DNA of 64,000 bases from the NCBI RefSeq assembly GCF_016025525.2, contig NZ_JACSGR010000007.1:62001-126000 (forward strand). Reading direction: 5' to 3'. The notes beneath the pieces were generated by a model that had not been told where the DNA came from, ran no database searches, and saw only the letters and a list, made by a program, of their open reading frames with translations. Positions 43,023 through 57,300 of this stretch are shown one piece after another. A program made the position numbers and the translations under genes. The DNA is from Eikenella glucosivorans (GTDB lineage Bacteria; Pseudomonadota; Gammaproteobacteria; Burkholderiales; Neisseriaceae). Numbering within the stretch: the first letter of the stretch is position 1; each line of letters opens with the position of its first letter.

Positions 43023-44756
43023 ATGGAGCAGTTCAACACCCTGTTTCTGGTTATGGCTTCGCTGTTGTTTGTCAGCGTGGTGGCCACGCGTATGTCGGCA
43101 CGGCTCGGCATGCCGCTGCTGCTGGTATTCCTCGGCGTGGGCATGCTGGCGGGCGAAGAGGGCATCGGCGGCATCCAGTTCAACAACTACACGGCCGCCG
43201 CACTGGTGGGGCAGCTGGCGCTGGCCATCATCCTGCTCGACGGCGGCCTGCGCACACAGATGTCCACGGTGCGTATCGCGCTCAAGCCGGCAGCGGTGCT
43301 GGCCACGCTGGGCGTGGTGGCCAGCGTGCTGCTGCTGGGCTTGTTCGCCACCCTGTTTATGGGCATCGACTGGAAACTGGGCTTCCTGATGGCGGCGATT
43401 GTGGGCTCCACCGATGCGGCGGCGGTATTTTCGCTGCTGCGCAACAGCGGGGTTAGGCTCAATTCGCGCGTGTCGGCCACGCTGGAGCTGGAAAGCGGCC
43501 TGAACGACCCGATGGCCATCCTGCTGGTAACGGCGTTTACCGGGCTGATTGCGCAGCCGGAGCAGTCCGGCCTGCTGCAGGTGTTGGTGATGCTGGTGCA
43601 GCAGCTGGGCTTGGGGCTGCTGTTCGGCTTTGCCGCAGGCAAGCTGCTGGCCTTTATGCTCAAACGCATCCGGCTGGCGGAGGGCTTGTATGCGCTGATG
43701 ATTGCTTCAGGCGGGCTAATGCTGTTTGCGGTAAGCAATATGTTCGGCGGCAGCGGCTTTCTGGCGGTGTATCTGGCCGGGCTGCTCATCGGCAACTCGC
43801 GCAACAATGCCACGGAACACGTGCTGAATGTGATGGACGGCCTGGCCTGGCTGGCGCAGGCGGCGCTGTTTTTGGTGCTGGGGCTGCTGGTGTCGCCCTC
43901 GCGGCTGCTGGATCACGGCTGGCAGGCACTGGTGATCGGTGCGTTTCTGATGCTGGCGGCGCGGCCGCTGGCGGTGTGGCTTTCCATCCGCTGGTTCCGC
44001 TATGCCAAGCGCGAGCTGATCTACATCAGCTGGGTGGGCCTGCGCGGCGCTGTGCCGGTAACGCTGGCACTGATGCCGCTGATGATGGGCGTACAAGGCT
44101 CGATGCTGTTGTTTGACGTTACCTTCGCCGTGGTGATTTTGTCGCTTTTGGTGCAGGGTACCACCATCCCGGTGGCGGCACGGCGGCTGGGCGTGGTGAT
44201 CCCGCCCGCGCCCGAACCGCAGGCCAGCCGCGAGCTGTGGCTCACGCGCACGCTGCCGGTGCTGATGCAGTCGTTTGCCGTGGAAGCCGGCTCCGATGCG
44301 GAAAACAGCCACCCCTATGCCATGACGCGCAGCTCAGATTTTTCAGGTAGCCGCTTCTTCGCCCTGGTACGCGACGGGCAAATGCTGCAAACCAATATGA
44401 GCACGCGCATGCAGGCGGGCGATGTGGTGTGGTATGTGCTGCCGGAAGACAAGGGCGAGGAATTTGCCGAACAATTTGCCGGCAACGTGCCCGGGCAGCA
44501 GCAGTTTTACGGCGAATTCGTGGTGCGCCCCGACGTGCGCGCCGACGAGCTGGCCCAGGCCTACGGCTTGCAGACCAAGCCGGAAGAGGCCGGGCTGCAG
44601 CTAGTTACCCTGTTCCGCCGGCGCTTCGGCGACGTGCCCGTAGCCGGCGACCGCATCAACATCGGCGGCATCGAAATCACCGTGAAAGAGCTCGACGAAC
44701 ACAGCCACATCAAATGGCTGGGTCTGAAAATTCCGCGTGCGGCGGAAGCGGGCTAG
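43023..44756 (+). CDS. K+/H+ antiporter (CvrA/NhaP2 type)
   Basis: A 577-residue CPA1 antiporter. About 12 membrane segments fill residues 1-390, with VGSTDAAAVFSLLRNSG near 129 and ELESGLNDPMAILL near 157 as ion-binding motifs (Asp residues). A cytoplasmic TrkA-C/RCK domain follows (about 400-485), then a CorC/HlyC-like domain (about 488-570). This layout is that of CvrA/NhaP2, which expels K+ and helps at low osmolarity. An uptake sequence is read in frame (FSGS near residue 440). Confidence 0.9.
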   Translation: MEQFNTLFLVMASLLFVSVVATRMSARLGMPLLLVFLGVGMLAGEEGIGGIQFNNYTAAALVGQLALAIILLDGGLRTQMSTVRIALKPAAVLATLGVVASVLLLGLFATLFMGIDWKLGFLMAAIVGSTDAAAVFSLLRNSGVRLNSRVSATLELESGLNDPMAILLVTAFTGLIAQPEQSGLLQVLVMLVQQLGLGLLFGFAAGKLLAFMLKRIRLAEGLYALMIASGGLMLFAVSNMFGGSGFLAVYLAGLLIGNSRNNATEHVLNVMDGLAWLAQAALFLVLGLLVSPSRLLDHGWQALVIGAFLMLAARPLAVWLSIRWFRYAKRELIYISWVGLRGAVPVTLALMPLMMGVQGSMLLFDVTFAVVILSLLVQGTTIPVAARRLGVVIPPAPEPQASRELWLTRTLPVLMQSFAVEAGSDAENSHPYAMTRSSDFSGSRFFALVRDGQMLQTNMSTRMQAGDVVWYVLPEDKGEEFAEQFAGNVPGQQQFYGEFVVRPDVRADELAQAYGLQTKPEEAGLQLVTLFRRRFGDVPVAGDRINIGGIEITVKELDEHSHIKWLGLKIPRAAEAG

Positions 44757-44761
44757 AACAG

Positions 44762-44840
44762 TTTTCAGGTAGCCTCAAATACAAAAACAGCATGGCCATC
44801 CATCATGCTGTTTTCCTTTTGCCAACAGGCTACCTGAAAA
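44762..44840 (+). terminator. Terminator hairpin nested in a DUS inverted pair
   Basis: AAAACAGCATG (44784-44794) pairs with CATGCTGTTTT (44804-44814), followed by CCTTTT, giving a normal terminator. An outer pair of facing uptake sequences (about 44762 and 44828) encloses it. Confidence 0.8.
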
Positions 44841-44950
44841 TATAAAGCCATTAAAAAAGAAGCCGCCTGAAAGCAGCAACTTCAACGCAGTCAAACAAAA
44901 CCCGCAGGCAACTAGGTTCACTCACGAATCCAACCGGCTTCCGCCCAAAC

Positions 44951-45427
44951 CTAAGCCCCGCCTTCCCCCTCATCCGCATGCCGAGCCAAACGCCGCAGTG
45001 CCGCCGCCAATTCCGGATGCCGGGCCAAGCCCTCCGCCATTTCGCGGCACTTCTCCGCCGCAGCCCGGCTCAAATGCGCCTGTTTCACCTTCTCCCGCTC
45101 CGGTTCGCGCGGGCTGATTTTCACCAGCACCTCCCGCGCCTCCGGGCATACCGAGCGCCAGGCCGGCAGCAGCCCCGGCGAAAGCATCCGCAACCGCGCC
45201 GCCGCCATATTGTTATCCGCATACCACACCAGCACCCCGTCACGCAGCCGCACCGCCCGGCAATAGCGGCGCAGCTTGGCCGGCAGGTTCGCTTCCAGCG
45301 CTTCCGCCGTGTGCCGCCAGCCCTCAGCCTGCACAATCAAATCGTGCAGCGCCAAATCGCCGCGGCTCATCTGCTCCCGGCTGTGCAGGCTGTGCCGGCC
45401 CGGATCAAGGCGGTCGAGTTCAGACAT
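44951..45427 (-). CDS. dciA: DciA family replication helicase-loading protein
   Basis: A 158-residue DUF721/DciA protein, which loads the replicative helicase in bacteria without DnaC. The DciA core is LEANLPAKLRRYCRAVRLRDGVLVWYADNNMAAARLRMLSPGLL (about 47-90); a charged, helical tail follows. Start at 45427 avoids an upstream stretch that is translated uptake sequence. It is read away from secA, a linkage common in Neisseriaceae. Confidence 0.82.
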   Translation of the reverse strand: MSELDRLDPGRHSLHSREQMSRGDLALHDLIVQAEGWRHTAEALEANLPAKLRRYCRAVRLRDGVLVWYADNNMAAARLRMLSPGLLPAWRSVCPEAREVLVKISPREPEREKVKQAHLSRAAAEKCREMAEGLARHPELAAALRRLARHADEGEGGA

Positions 45428-45604
45428 AATTAAGGCTACCTGAAAAAGAAAACAGTCAATCAAACCATCAGGGTAAAACCACAAAAGGCTACCTGAAAAC
45501 CCAGTTTCCAATAAACGACCGCGTTTTCACCGCCCACCCCCGCCCGCCCCGCTTGAAATCCCGCACAGGCAGGCCATATTAGCAAGCGCGAACGGGTTTG
45601 ATTA

Positions 45605-45613
45605 TGCTAAAAT
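45605..45613 (+). promoter_or_regulatory. Extended -10 promoter of secA
   Basis: TGCTAAAAT, the same extended -10 as before hscA. Transcription is expected near 45620, only about two bases before an ATG at 45622. Confidence 0.55.
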
Positions 45614-45621
45614 TACCCGTT

Positions 45622-45711
45622 ATGTTCATCCGAAATAAAACGATACGGCATCGCCGCTTTTTATTTTGCATGCCCCCTATTCTACTACCCGGCAACAGCA
45701 ATGCCGCATAA
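45622..45711 (+). CDS. Candidate 29-residue leader peptide upstream of secA
   Basis: The frame reads a basic start (MFIRNKTIRHRR), a hydrophobic middle (FLFCMPPILLPG) and ends NSNAA. Its ATG lies at the predicted transcription start, so translation would be leaderless. Its TAA is embedded in TAAGGGA, the likely ribosome-binding site of secA, so its translation would control access to secA. It is shorter than known secretion-monitor peptides such as SecM. Coding status unproven. Confidence 0.3.
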   Translation: MFIRNKTIRHRRFLFCMPPILLPGNSNAA

Positions 45712-45726
45712 GGGATTAAATATTTT

Positions 45727-48468
<2,742 letters not shown>

Positions 48469-48853
48469 ACCGCCCAGCCTAAGCCGAGCATCAAAGGCTA
48501 CCTGAAAATCAGAAACCGGTTTTCAGGTAGCCTTTTCCTTATTCATTCGAACCATACGCACCACAGGCTACCTGAAACCCGGGATACAACGAAACGCAGC
48601 CATATTTCAACGCAGCCGAAGCAAGCCTCTCGGCAGCCAAACCCCCTGCCCCATTTTTCAGGTAGCCCCAAGCGCCCGCTTGCCGCACCCGCCCTTTTCC
48701 AGTATAAACCCGTCAGCGCCGCCCCTTACACACAACAATCATCCGGCGCCTCAAACCACTCTCCAACCCGTTTCCATCACTGCCGCATTTCGCCGCCTGT
48801 TCGCATTTTCAGGTAGCCTCCGGCAGCCCATCCACACCGCACAGGAGAGCATC
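48469..48853. other. Intergenic stretch after secA
   Basis: Contains a DUS inverted pair (48494-48536) acting as secA terminator, single uptake sequences at about 48566, 48656 and 48809, and 40-bp repeat fragments near 48580-48630. No gene is seen; an open frame from 48680 reads through an uptake sequence before the true start of the next gene. Confidence 0.65.
48494..48536 (+). terminator. DUS inverted-pair terminator after secA
   Basis: Facing uptake sequences with a 14-base loop and four T. Confidence 0.8.
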
Positions 48854-49624
48854 ATGTCCAAAGACCAAACCGGCCACCACTTCCTCGCCCGCCTCGGCAA
48901 AACCCGCCTGCGCCCCGGCGGCCGCCGCGCCACCGACTGGCTCATCAGCCAAACCCGCTTCGCCCCCGACACCCGCGTGCTCGAAGTGGCCTGCAACATG
49001 GGCACCACCGCCATCGGCCTCGCCCAACGCTTCGGCTGCCCCATCACCGGCGTCGATTTGGATGACAACGCCCTGGCCAAAGCCCGGCAAAACATCGCCG
49101 CCGCCGGCTTGGAACGGCTCGTGCAAGTGCAGCACGCCAACGCCACCGCCCTGCCCTTCCCCGACAACAGCTTCGACATCGTCATCAATGAAGCCATGCT
49201 CACCATGCTGCCGCTCGCCAACAAACAAATGGCCGTGGCCGAATACTTCCGCGTGCTCAAGCCTGGCGGCGTACTGCTCACCCACGACGTGGTCGTCAGC
49301 GGACCCGACACCGAAGCCGTTGTCCAACGCCTGCGCGACACCATCCAAGTCAAAGTCACCCCGCTCACCGAAAACGCCTGGACGGAACTGTTCCGCCAAG
49401 GCGGCTTTGCCGGCATCACCACCCTCAGCGGCGGCATGACCCTGCTCTCCCCCGCCGGCCTGCTGCACGACGAAGGCTGGCGCCGCACCCTGCGCATCCT
49501 CAAAAACGCGCTCAAAGCCGAAAACCGCGACACTTTCAAACGCATGTACCGCACCTTCAACGACCCCGCGCGCAGCATGGGCTTCATCGCCGTATGCAGC
49601 CGCAAACCCGTCGAGGCTGCCTAA
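48854..49624 (+). CDS. Class I SAM-dependent methyltransferase (UbiE/Methyltransf_11-like)
   Basis: A 256-residue enzyme. SAM motif I VLEVACNMGTTAIGLA (about 39-54), GVDLDDNALAKARQN (64-78), ALPFPDNSFDIVINEAML (about 99-116) and FRVLKPGGVLLTHD (135-148) follow the UbiE-like order. Start at 48854 has CAGGAGAGC upstream. Substrate not predictable. Confidence 0.85.
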   Translation: MSKDQTGHHFLARLGKTRLRPGGRRATDWLISQTRFAPDTRVLEVACNMGTTAIGLAQRFGCPITGVDLDDNALAKARQNIAAAGLERLVQVQHANATALPFPDNSFDIVINEAMLTMLPLANKQMAVAEYFRVLKPGGVLLTHDVVVSGPDTEAVVQRLRDTIQVKVTPLTENAWTELFRQGGFAGITTLSGGMTLLSPAGLLHDEGWRRTLRILKNALKAENRDTFKRMYRTFNDPARSMGFIAVCSRKPVEAA

Positions 49625-49987
49625 GCCCCGCCGCAGGCTACCTGAAAATACGGCTTAAAGGGCAAAAAGACGGTTTCACCCTTCGTCCTTTGAGCCGAAA
49701 ATCCGTGCGGCGACTTGCGTCCAAACAAATGAAATACCTTCCTGCGGGGCCAAAACCTAAGCTTCCACGCCCGTTAAAACCGCCCTGCCACATTTTTCAG
49801 GTAGCCTTAAATGCTTCTCCGGCACAGCAATGCCAGCCTTGCCATCTTCGTAAAATGCAACACGGCGGTGCCAACGGCCATCGCCCGCCCCATACCACAT
49901 GAGGCTACCTGAAAACCGCCAGCAAACAAAAAAGGCCGAAACCGCCCATGCGGTCTCAGCCTTTTGCTTTTCAGGTAGCCTCAAGCC
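49625..49987. other. Intergenic stretch between convergent methyltransferase and rpoC
   Basis: Uptake sequences at about 49636 and 49795 and the nested rpoC terminator at 49901-49982. No gene or RNA recognised in the remainder. Confidence 0.65.
49901..49982 (-). terminator. rpoC terminator nested in a DUS inverted pair
   Basis: On the minus strand a stem AGGCTGAGACCGC / GCGGTTTCGGCCT with loop ATGG is followed by TTTTTTG: a classical terminator for the rpo operon. Facing uptake sequences enclose it on both sides. Confidence 0.85.
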
Positions 49988-52900
49988 TTATTCGGCGGCT
50001 TCGTCCACCTTTTCGTTCACCTGCGCTTCGTGGTGTGCCTGCCACTGCGCACGGCGGCTGCGGTGGTAGGTCAGGCCGGTGCCGGCCGGAATCAGACGGC
50101 CCACGATCACGTTTTCCTTCAGGCCGCGCAAGTCGTCTTTCTTGCCCATAATCGCGGCTTCGGTGAGCACGCGGGTGGTTTCCTGGAAGGAAGCGGCGGA
50201 AATGAAGCTGTCGGTGGAGAGCGAGGCTTTGGTGATGCCCAGCAGGATGTTGTCGAAGCGTGCCGGCTCTTTGCCTTCGGCGGTGGCACGTTCGTTGGCC
50301 TGCATCACATCGCCGCGCTCCACTTGCTCGCCGGTGATGAAGCCGGTTTCACCGGGGTCGGCGATGTTCACGCGGCGCAGCATCTGGCGGATGATCACTT
50401 CGATGTGCTTGTCGGAAATGCGCACACCTTGCAGGCGGTACACTTCCTGCACTTCTTGCACGATGTAGCGCGCCAGGGCTTCAATGCCCTGCAGGCGCAG
50501 GATGTCGTGCGGATCCACCGAGCCGTCCACGATGATCTCGCCGCGGTTCACCACTTGGCCGTCGTGCACCAGAATCTGTTTCTCTTTAGAAATCAGGGTT
50601 TCATGTGCCGCACCTTCCAAATCAGTGATCACCAGGCGCTGTTTGCCCTTGGTTTCCTTACCGAAGGAGACGGTGCCGGTAACCTCGGCCAGCATGCCGG
50701 CGTCTTTGGGCACGCGGGCTTCAAACAGCTCGGCCACGCGCGGCAGACCACCGGTGATGTCGCGGGTTTTGGAAGAAGCCTGCGGGATACGCGCCAGCAC
50801 GTCGCCCTTGCCCACTTCCTGATCTTCGCGCACAGTAATTACCGCACCCACAGGGAAGGCCATGGACACCGGGGTTTCGCTGCCGGGCACGGTCACTTCT
50901 TCGCCGTTTTCATCCAACAGTTTCACGGTCGGACGCAGCAGTTTGCTGCTGCTGGAGCGGCGTTTGCCATCGATCACCACCAAAGTGGAAAGGCCGGTGA
51001 TTTCGTCGGTTTGGCGGGTAACGGTTACGCCTTCTTCCACGTTTTCAAAGCGCACGCGGCCGGCGTATTCGGTAATCATCGGGCGGGTATGCGGATCCCA
51101 GGTGGCTATGGTTTGGCCGGCCTTCACCGCAGAGCCGTCCTGCACCAGCAGGGTGGCGCCATAGGGCACTTTGTGGCGCTCGCGCTCGCGGCCCACTTCG
51201 TCGTGGATCACCAATTCGCAGGAGCGGCCGATCACCACCAATTCGCCTTTATTGTTGGCCACATAGCGCATCTGGCTGCTGAAACGGGCGGTACCGTTGG
51301 ATTTGGCTTCCACTTGGCTGGCAGCGGCGGCACGCGAAGCAGCACCACCGATGTGGAAGGTACGCATGGTCAGCTGGGTACCCGGTTCGCCGATGGATTG
51401 CGCGGCAATCACGCCCACGGCTTCGCCGGTGTTCACCAGTTTGCCGCGTGCCAAATCGCGGCCGTAGCACTTGGCACACAGGCCATAGCGGGTTTTGCAG
51501 GTAATCGGGGTGCGGACTTTCACTTCGTCCACGCCGGAGCGGTCGATCAAATCCACCAGCTGCTCGTTGAGCAGGGTACCGGCTTCCACCAGGGTGGCGC
51601 CACTGGAGGGATCCACCACGTCTTGCGCGGTCACACGTCCCAAAATTCGGTCACGCAGGGCTTCGATCACGTCGCCGCCCTGTACCACGGCCTTCATCAC
51701 GAAGCCGTCGTGGGTGCCGCAATCGTCTTCCACCACCACCAAATCTTGGGTTACGTCCACCAAGCGGCGGGTCAGATAGCCTGAGTTGGCGGTTTTCAGC
51801 GCGGTATCGGCCAAACCTTTGCGCGCACCGTGGGTGGCGATAAAGTATTGCAATACGGTGAGGCCTTCGCGGAAGTTGGAAGTAATCGGCGTTTCGATAA
51901 TCGAACCGTCCGGCTTGGCCATCAGGCCGCGCATACCGGAAAGCTGCTTGATCTGGGCGGCGGAACCGCGGGCGCCGGAGTCGGCCATCATATAGATGGA
52001 GTTGAAGGACTCCTGATCCACTTCCTTGCCTTCGCGGTCGATTACCTTCTGTTTGGAAAGGTTGTCCATCATCGCTTTGGCAATCTTATCGCCGGCACGG
52101 CCCCAAATGTCCACTACCTTGTTGTAGCGCTCGCCGTTGGTGACCAAACCTTGGCGGTATTGGTCTTCGATTTCCTTCACTTCTTTCTGTGCTTCAGACA
52201 ACAGTTTGGCTTTCTCTTTCGGCACTTCCATGTCATCCACACAAATGGAGATGCCGCCTTTGGCCGCGAAGCTGAAGCCGGTGTACATCAGATGGTCGGC
52301 AAAAATCACCGTATCGCGCAGGCCGCACAGGCGGAACGAGGCGTTAATCAAGCGGGAGATTTCTTTTTTCTTCAGCGCTTTGTTGATGTATTCAAACGGC
52401 AGGCCTTTGGGCAGGATTTCAGAAAGCAGCGCACGGCCAACAGTGGTTTCGTAGCGCTTGGTTACCGGCTCGAACTCGTCTTGGTCGTTTTTCAGCCATT
52501 CCTGCAGACGGACGGTAATCTTGGTACCCAGTTCCACCTGTTTGGTGTAATAAGCGCGATGCACTTCTTTCACGTCGGAGAATAGGCTGCCTTCGCCTTT
52601 ACCGTTGATTTTATCGCGGGTCATGTAGTACAGACCCAACACGATGTCCTGCGAGGGCACGATAATCGGCTCGCCATTAGCAGGCGAGAGCACGTTGTTG
52701 GAGGCCAGCATCAGGGTACGGGCTTCCATCTGCGCTTCCAAACTCAAGGGCACATGCACGGCCATTTGGTCGCCGTCGAAGTCGGCGTTGAACGCGGCAC
52801 ACACCAAGGGATGCAGCTGGATGGCCTTGCCTTCGATCAAAATCGGCTCGAAGGCCTGGATGCCCAAACGGTGCAGCGTCGGCGCACGGTTCAGCATAAT

Positions 52901-54166
52901 CGGGTGTTCGCGGATTACTTCTTCCAAAATGTCCCACACTTCCGGCACTTCCTGCTCCACCAGTTTTTTGGCAGCTTTAATGGTGGCGGCCAAACCGCGC
53001 ACTTCCAGTTTGTGGAAAATAAACGGCTTGAACAACTCCAACGCCATTTTCTTCGGTAAACCACACTGGTGCAGGCGCAAATAGGGGCCGACGGTGATCA
53101 CGGAGCGGCCGGAGTAGTCCACGCGTTTGCCCAACAGGTTTTGGCGGAAGCGGCCACCTTTACCTTTAATCATGTCGGCCAGGGATTTGAGCGGGCGTTT
53201 GTTGGCACCGGTCATGGCTTTGCCGCGGCGGCCGTTGTCCAGCAGGCTGTCCACAGCTTCTTGCAGCATGCGTTTTTCGTTGCGTACGATGATGTCGGGC
53301 GCATGCAGCTCCAGCAGGCGTTTCAGGCGGTTATTGCGGTTGATGACGCGGCGGTACAGGTCGTTCAAATCGGAAGTGGCGAAGCGGCCACCATCCAGCG
53401 GCACCAACGGGCGCAAATCTGGTGGCAACACGGGCAACACGTCCATAATCATCCATTCCAGCTTCATGCCGCTTCTGTGGAAGGCTTCCAACACTTTCAG
53501 GCGTTTGGCCAGTTTTTTGATTTTGGTTTCAGAGTTGGTGCTGTCCAATTCCTGGCGCAAGATTTCGATTTCGGCGGTGATGTCCAGTGAACGCAGCAGC
53601 TCGCGGATGCCTTCGGCACCCATTTTAGCGTCGAAGTCTTCGCCGTATTCGTCCAGCTTGGCGTAGTAGTCTTCTTCGGTGAGCAGCTGGCGGCGTTGCA
53701 GCGGGGTCATGCCGGGATCGGTCACCACGAAGGCTTCGAAATACAGCACGCGCTCGATATCGCGCAGGGTCATGTCCAGCACCATGCCGAGGCGGGAGGG
53801 CAGCGATTTCAAGAACCAGATGTGGGCCACGGGCGCAGCCAGCTCGATGTGGCCCATGCGCTCGCGGCGCACTTTGGACAGGGTCACTTCCACACCGCAC
53901 TTCTCGCAGGTTACACCCTTAAATTTCAAACGCTTATATTTTCCGCACAAGCATTCGTAGTCTTTCACCGGGCCGAAAATTTTGGCGCAGAAAAGGCCGT
54001 CGCGCTCGGGTTTGAAGGTGCGGTAGTTGATGGTTTCCGGCTTTTTCACTTCGCCGTAAGACCAAGAGCGGATGGTGTCCGGCGAGGCGATGCCGATCTT
54101 GATGGCATCGAATTCTTCTTCCATGCCTGCGGCTTGCAGGGGGTTAAACAAGTTCGACAAATTCAT
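49988..54166 (-). CDS. rpoC: RNA polymerase subunit beta'
   Basis: A 1392-residue beta' subunit. N-terminal zinc site [19 protein letters not shown] (about 70-88), the Mg-binding [14 protein letters not shown] near 460, bridge-helix and trigger-loop regions, second zinc site [16 protein letters not shown] near 889, and the usual C-terminal helices. Complete. It follows rpoB after 186 bases that carry two DUS hairpins, and ends the operon. Confidence 0.98.
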   Translation of the reverse strand: MNLSNLFNPLQAAGMEEEFDAIKIGIASPDTIRSWSYGEVKKPETINYRTFKPERDGLFCAKIFGPVKDYECLCGKYKRLKFKGVTCEKCGVEVTLSKVRRERMGHIELAAPVAHIWFLKSLPSRLGMVLDMTLRDIERVLYFEAFVVTDPGMTPLQRRQLLTEEDYYAKLDEYGEDFDAKMGAEGIRELLRSLDITAEIEILRQELDSTNSETKIKKLAKRLKVLEAFHRSGMKLEWMIMDVLPVLPPDLRPLVPLDGGRFATSDLNDLYRRVINRNNRLKRLLELHAPDIIVRNEKRMLQEAVDSLLDNGRRGKAMTGANKRPLKSLADMIKGKGGRFRQNLLGKRVDYSGRSVITVGPYLRLHQCGLPKKMALELFKPFIFHKLEVRGLAATIKAAKKLVEQEVPEVWDILEEVIREHPIMLNRAPTLHRLGIQAFEPILIEGKAIQLHPLVCAAFNADFDGDQMAVHVPLSLEAQMEARTLMLASNNVLSPANGEPIIVPSQDIVLGLYYMTRDKINGKGEGSLFSDVKEVHRAYYTKQVELGTKITVRLQEWLKNDQDEFEPVTKRYETTVGRALLSEILPKGLPFEYINKALKKKEISRLINASFRLCGLRDTVIFADHLMYTGFSFAAKGGISICVDDMEVPKEKAKLLSEAQKEVKEIEDQYRQGLVTNGERYNKVVDIWGRAGDKIAKAMMDNLSKQKVIDREGKEVDQESFNSIYMMADSGARGSAAQIKQLSGMRGLMAKPDGSIIETPITSNFREGLTVLQYFIATHGARKGLADTALKTANSGYLTRRLVDVTQDLVVVEDDCGTHDGFVMKAVVQGGDVIEALRDRILGRVTAQDVVDPSSGATLVEAGTLLNEQLVDLIDRSGVDEVKVRTPITCKTRYGLCAKCYGRDLARGKLVNTGEAVGVIAAQSIGEPGTQLTMRTFHIGGAASRAAAASQVEAKSNGTARFSSQMRYVANNKGELVVIGRSCELVIHDEVGRERERHKVPYGATLLVQDGSAVKAGQTIATWDPHTRPMITEYAGRVRFENVEEGVTVTRQTDEITGLSTLVVIDGKRRSSSSKLLRPTVKLLDENGEEVTVPGSETPVSMAFPVGAVITVREDQEVGKGDVLARIPQASSKTRDITGGLPRVAELFEARVPKDAGMLAEVTGTVSFGKETKGKQRLVITDLEGAAHETLISKEKQILVHDGQVVNRGEIIVDGSVDPHDILRLQGIEALARYIVQEVQEVYRLQGVRISDKHIEVIIRQMLRRVNIADPGETGFITGEQVERGDVMQANERATAEGKEPARFDNILLGITKASLSTDSFISAASFQETTRVLTEAAIMGKKDDLRGLKENVIVGRLIPAGTGLTYHRSRRAQWQAHHEAQVNEKVDEAAE

Positions 54167-54205
54167 TTTTGCTCCTAATCAGGATTTTATATTTTGCTCA
54201 CTCTG

Positions 54206-54234
54206 TTTCAGGTAGCCTCAGGCTACCTGAAAAA
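54206..54234. repeat. DUS inverted pair inside the rpoB-rpoC gap (1)
   Basis: A very tight facing pair (loop of about 1-2 bases). No T run follows on the minus strand. Confidence 0.75.
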
Positions 54235-54313
54235 TATGGAACGGCGGTTTGGCGGGAATATTTACGGGCTGATTCGGCAGAGGGAATGCCGCCTGTCAAA
54301 ACAAGCCGCTGCC

Positions 54314-54346
54314 ATTTTCAGGTAGCCTCTGAGGCTACCTGAAAAT
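54314..54346. repeat. DUS inverted pair inside the rpoB-rpoC gap (2)
   Basis: Second facing pair, just after the rpoB stop in the direction of transcription. It would form a hairpin in the rpoBC mRNA. Confidence 0.75.
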
Positions 54347-54352
54347 TTCCGC

Positions 54353-57300
54353 CTAATAGCGCTCCATATCGATATCCAAGCCCAGCGAACGGATTTCTTT
54401 CACCAGCACGTTGAAGGACTCCGGCATGCCGGCTTCGATTTTGTGTTCGCCCTTCACGATGTTTTCATACATTTTGGTGCGGCCGGTCACGTCGTCCGAT
54501 TTCACGGTCAGCATTTCCTGCAGCGTGTAGGCGGCGCCGTAAGCCTCCAGCGCCCACACCTCCATCTCACCGAAACGCTGGCCGCCGAACTGCGCCTTAC
54601 CGCCCAGCGGCTGCTGGGTAACGAGCGAATACGGGCCGGTGGAGCGGGCGTGCATTTTTTCGTCCACCAAGTGGTGCAGCTTCAGATAGTGCATCACGCC
54701 CACGGTCACCTTGCGGTCGAACGGTTCGCCGGAGCGGCCATCATACAGGGTGATCTGGGTTTTGGTGTCGTTGAAGCCGAGCTTCTGCACTTCGGGGTCG
54801 TCGCTGGGGTAGGCCAGCTCGAGCATGTCGTAGATTTCCTGTTCTTTGGCACCGTCGAACACAGGCGAGGCAAAGGTGGCGCCGCTCTTCAAGTTTTCGG
54901 CCAATTCGAGGATCTCCGCATCGCTGAGCGACTTGAGGTCTTCCTTCTTGCCGCTGCCGTTGTACAGTTTTTCCAAGAAGGCGCGGATGTCTTTCACCTT
55001 GCGCTCTTCGGCCAGCATCTTCTCGATGCGCTGACCGATGCCTTTGGCAGCCCAGCCCAAGTGTACTTCCAGAATCTGGCCGATATTCATACGGCTCGGT
55101 ACGCCCAGCGGGTTGAGCACGATGTCCACGGTGCGGCCATCTGCCATATAGGGCATGTCTTCCACCGGCAGGATGCGCGATACCACGCCTTTGTTACCGT
55201 GGCGGCCGGCCATTTTGTCGCCTGCCTGCAAACGGCGTTTGATAGCAATGAACACTTTGACCATTTTCTGCACGCCAGGAGGCAGTTCGTCGCCCTGAGT
55301 CATTTTCTTTTTCTTGATTTCGTACTGTTCATCGGCCTCTTCACGCTTCTGTTGCAGCGAAAGCTTAATCAGCTCCATCTGCTTGGCGATGTCTTCATCG
55401 GCCACGCGGATATCAAACCAGTCGTGCTTGGTGGGCAGGGAAGCCAGGTATTCGGCAGTAATTTCCTTGCCTTTGCCCAACTTCAGCGGGCCGCCGTTGG
55501 CTTTCTGGCCGACGATCATGCGCTCTACGCGGTCGAAAGCGTCGTTGTCGAAAATACGCAGCTGGTCGCCCAAGTCTTGGCGGTAGCGTTTCAGTTCGCC
55601 GTCGATAATCGACTGGGCGCGTTTGTCGCGCTGGATGCCTTCACGGGTGAACACCTGCACGTCGATAACCGTGCCACTCATACCGGTGGGCATACGCAGC
55701 GAAGTGTCTTTCACGTCGGAGGCTTTTTCGCCAAAGATGGCACGCAGCAGTTTTTCTTCCGGTGTGAGTTGGGTTTCACCCTTGGGCGTTACCTTGCCCA
55801 CCAATACGTCGCCGGCTTCCACTTCGGCACCGATGTATACGATGCCACTTTCATCCAGGCGGTTTTGCATACGCTCGGAAAGGTTGGGGATGTCGCGGGT
55901 GATTTCTTCCGCGCCCAGCTTGGTATCGCGTGCCACTACGTTCAGCTCTTCGATGTGGATGGAGGTGTAGCGGTCGGCGGCGGCCACTTTTTCGGAAATC
56001 AGAATCGAGTCTTCGTAGTTGTAGCCGTTCCAAGGCATGAAGGCAATGGTCATATTCTGACCGAGCGCCAGTTCGCCCAAATCGGTGGAGGCGCCGTCGG
56101 CAATCAGGTCGCCGCGCTGCAACACGTCGCCGGCTTTCACGGCCGGACGCTGGTTGATGTTGGTGGACTGGTTAGAGCGTGTGAATTTCACCAAGTTGTA
56201 GATATCCACGCCCACTTCGCCGGCCACAGTTTCTTCGTCGTGTACGCGCACCACGATACGGTTGGCATCCACATATTCCACCACGCCGCCGCGGCGGGCC
56301 ACGATGGCAGTAGCCGAATCTACGGCCACGGAACGTTCGATACCGGTGCCGACCAGCGGTTTTTCGGCACGCAGGCAGGGCACGGCCTGGCGCTGCATGT
56401 TGGCACCCATCAAGGCACGGTTGGCGTCGTCGTGCTCCAGGAAGGGAATCAGCGAGGCGGCCACAGATACCACTTGGCCGGTGGCCACGTCCATGTATTG
56501 CACGCGGTCTGAGGTGGCCATAATGGTTTCGCCTTTTTCGCGGCAAGTGATTAAATCGCCTTTCAGGTAGCCTTTCTTATCCAATTCGGCATTGGCCTGG
56601 GCAATCACATAGCGGCCTTCTTCGATGGCAGACAAGTAGTCGATTTGATCGGTTACTTGGCCGTCCACCACGCGTCGGTACGGCGTTTCCAAGAAACCGT
56701 AATCATTGGTGCGTGCATACACCGACAACGAGTTGATCAAACCGATGTTCGGACCTTCCGGCGTTTCGATCGGGCACACGCGGCCATAGTGGGTCGGGTG
56801 TACGTCGCGCACCTCGAAGCCGGCGCGTTCGCGGGTCAAGCCGCCCGGGCCGAGCGCGGATACACGGCGCTTATGGGTCACCTCCGACAGCGGGTTAGTC
56901 TGATCCATAAATTGCGACAGCTGGCTGGAACCAAAAAATTCTTTGATGGCGGCGGATACCGGCTTAGCATTGATCAAATCAGTTGGCATCAGATTGTCGG
57001 CTTCGGCCTGATTCAGGCGTTCTTTAACGGCGCGTTCGACACGAGCCAAACCCGAGCGGAATTGGTTTTCGGTCAACTCGCCCACAGAACGCACACGGCG
57101 GTTGCCCAAGTGGTCGATATCGTCCACTTCGCCATGGCCGTTGCGCAGCTCAACCAAAGTGGCAATAGAAGCCACAATATCTTCAGTGCTGAGGATGAAT
57201 CCGCCTTTTTCGGCTCCGCCGGCTAGCGTTTCGCTCAATAAACGGCCAAACCAAGAATGCTTCTGGTCTTCGCTCAGTTTTTGCTCGTATGTGCGGGTGT

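Noticed and set aside
48680..48853. 58-residue N-terminal extension of the methyltransferase at 48854
   Set aside because: It would translate an uptake sequence and proline-rich noise; the ATG at 48854 has a good ribosome site and family-like start.
50030..51784. Long open frames opposite rpoC, rpoB, secA and other GC-rich genes
   Set aside because: They are antisense shadows caused by codon bias; translated products are His/Ala/Gly-rich with no family motifs.
56940..57000. Rifampicin-resistance change in rpoB (Thr in MDQTNPL)
   Set aside because: Thr at this place is the normal neisserial residue; the key Asp, His and Ser positions are wild type.
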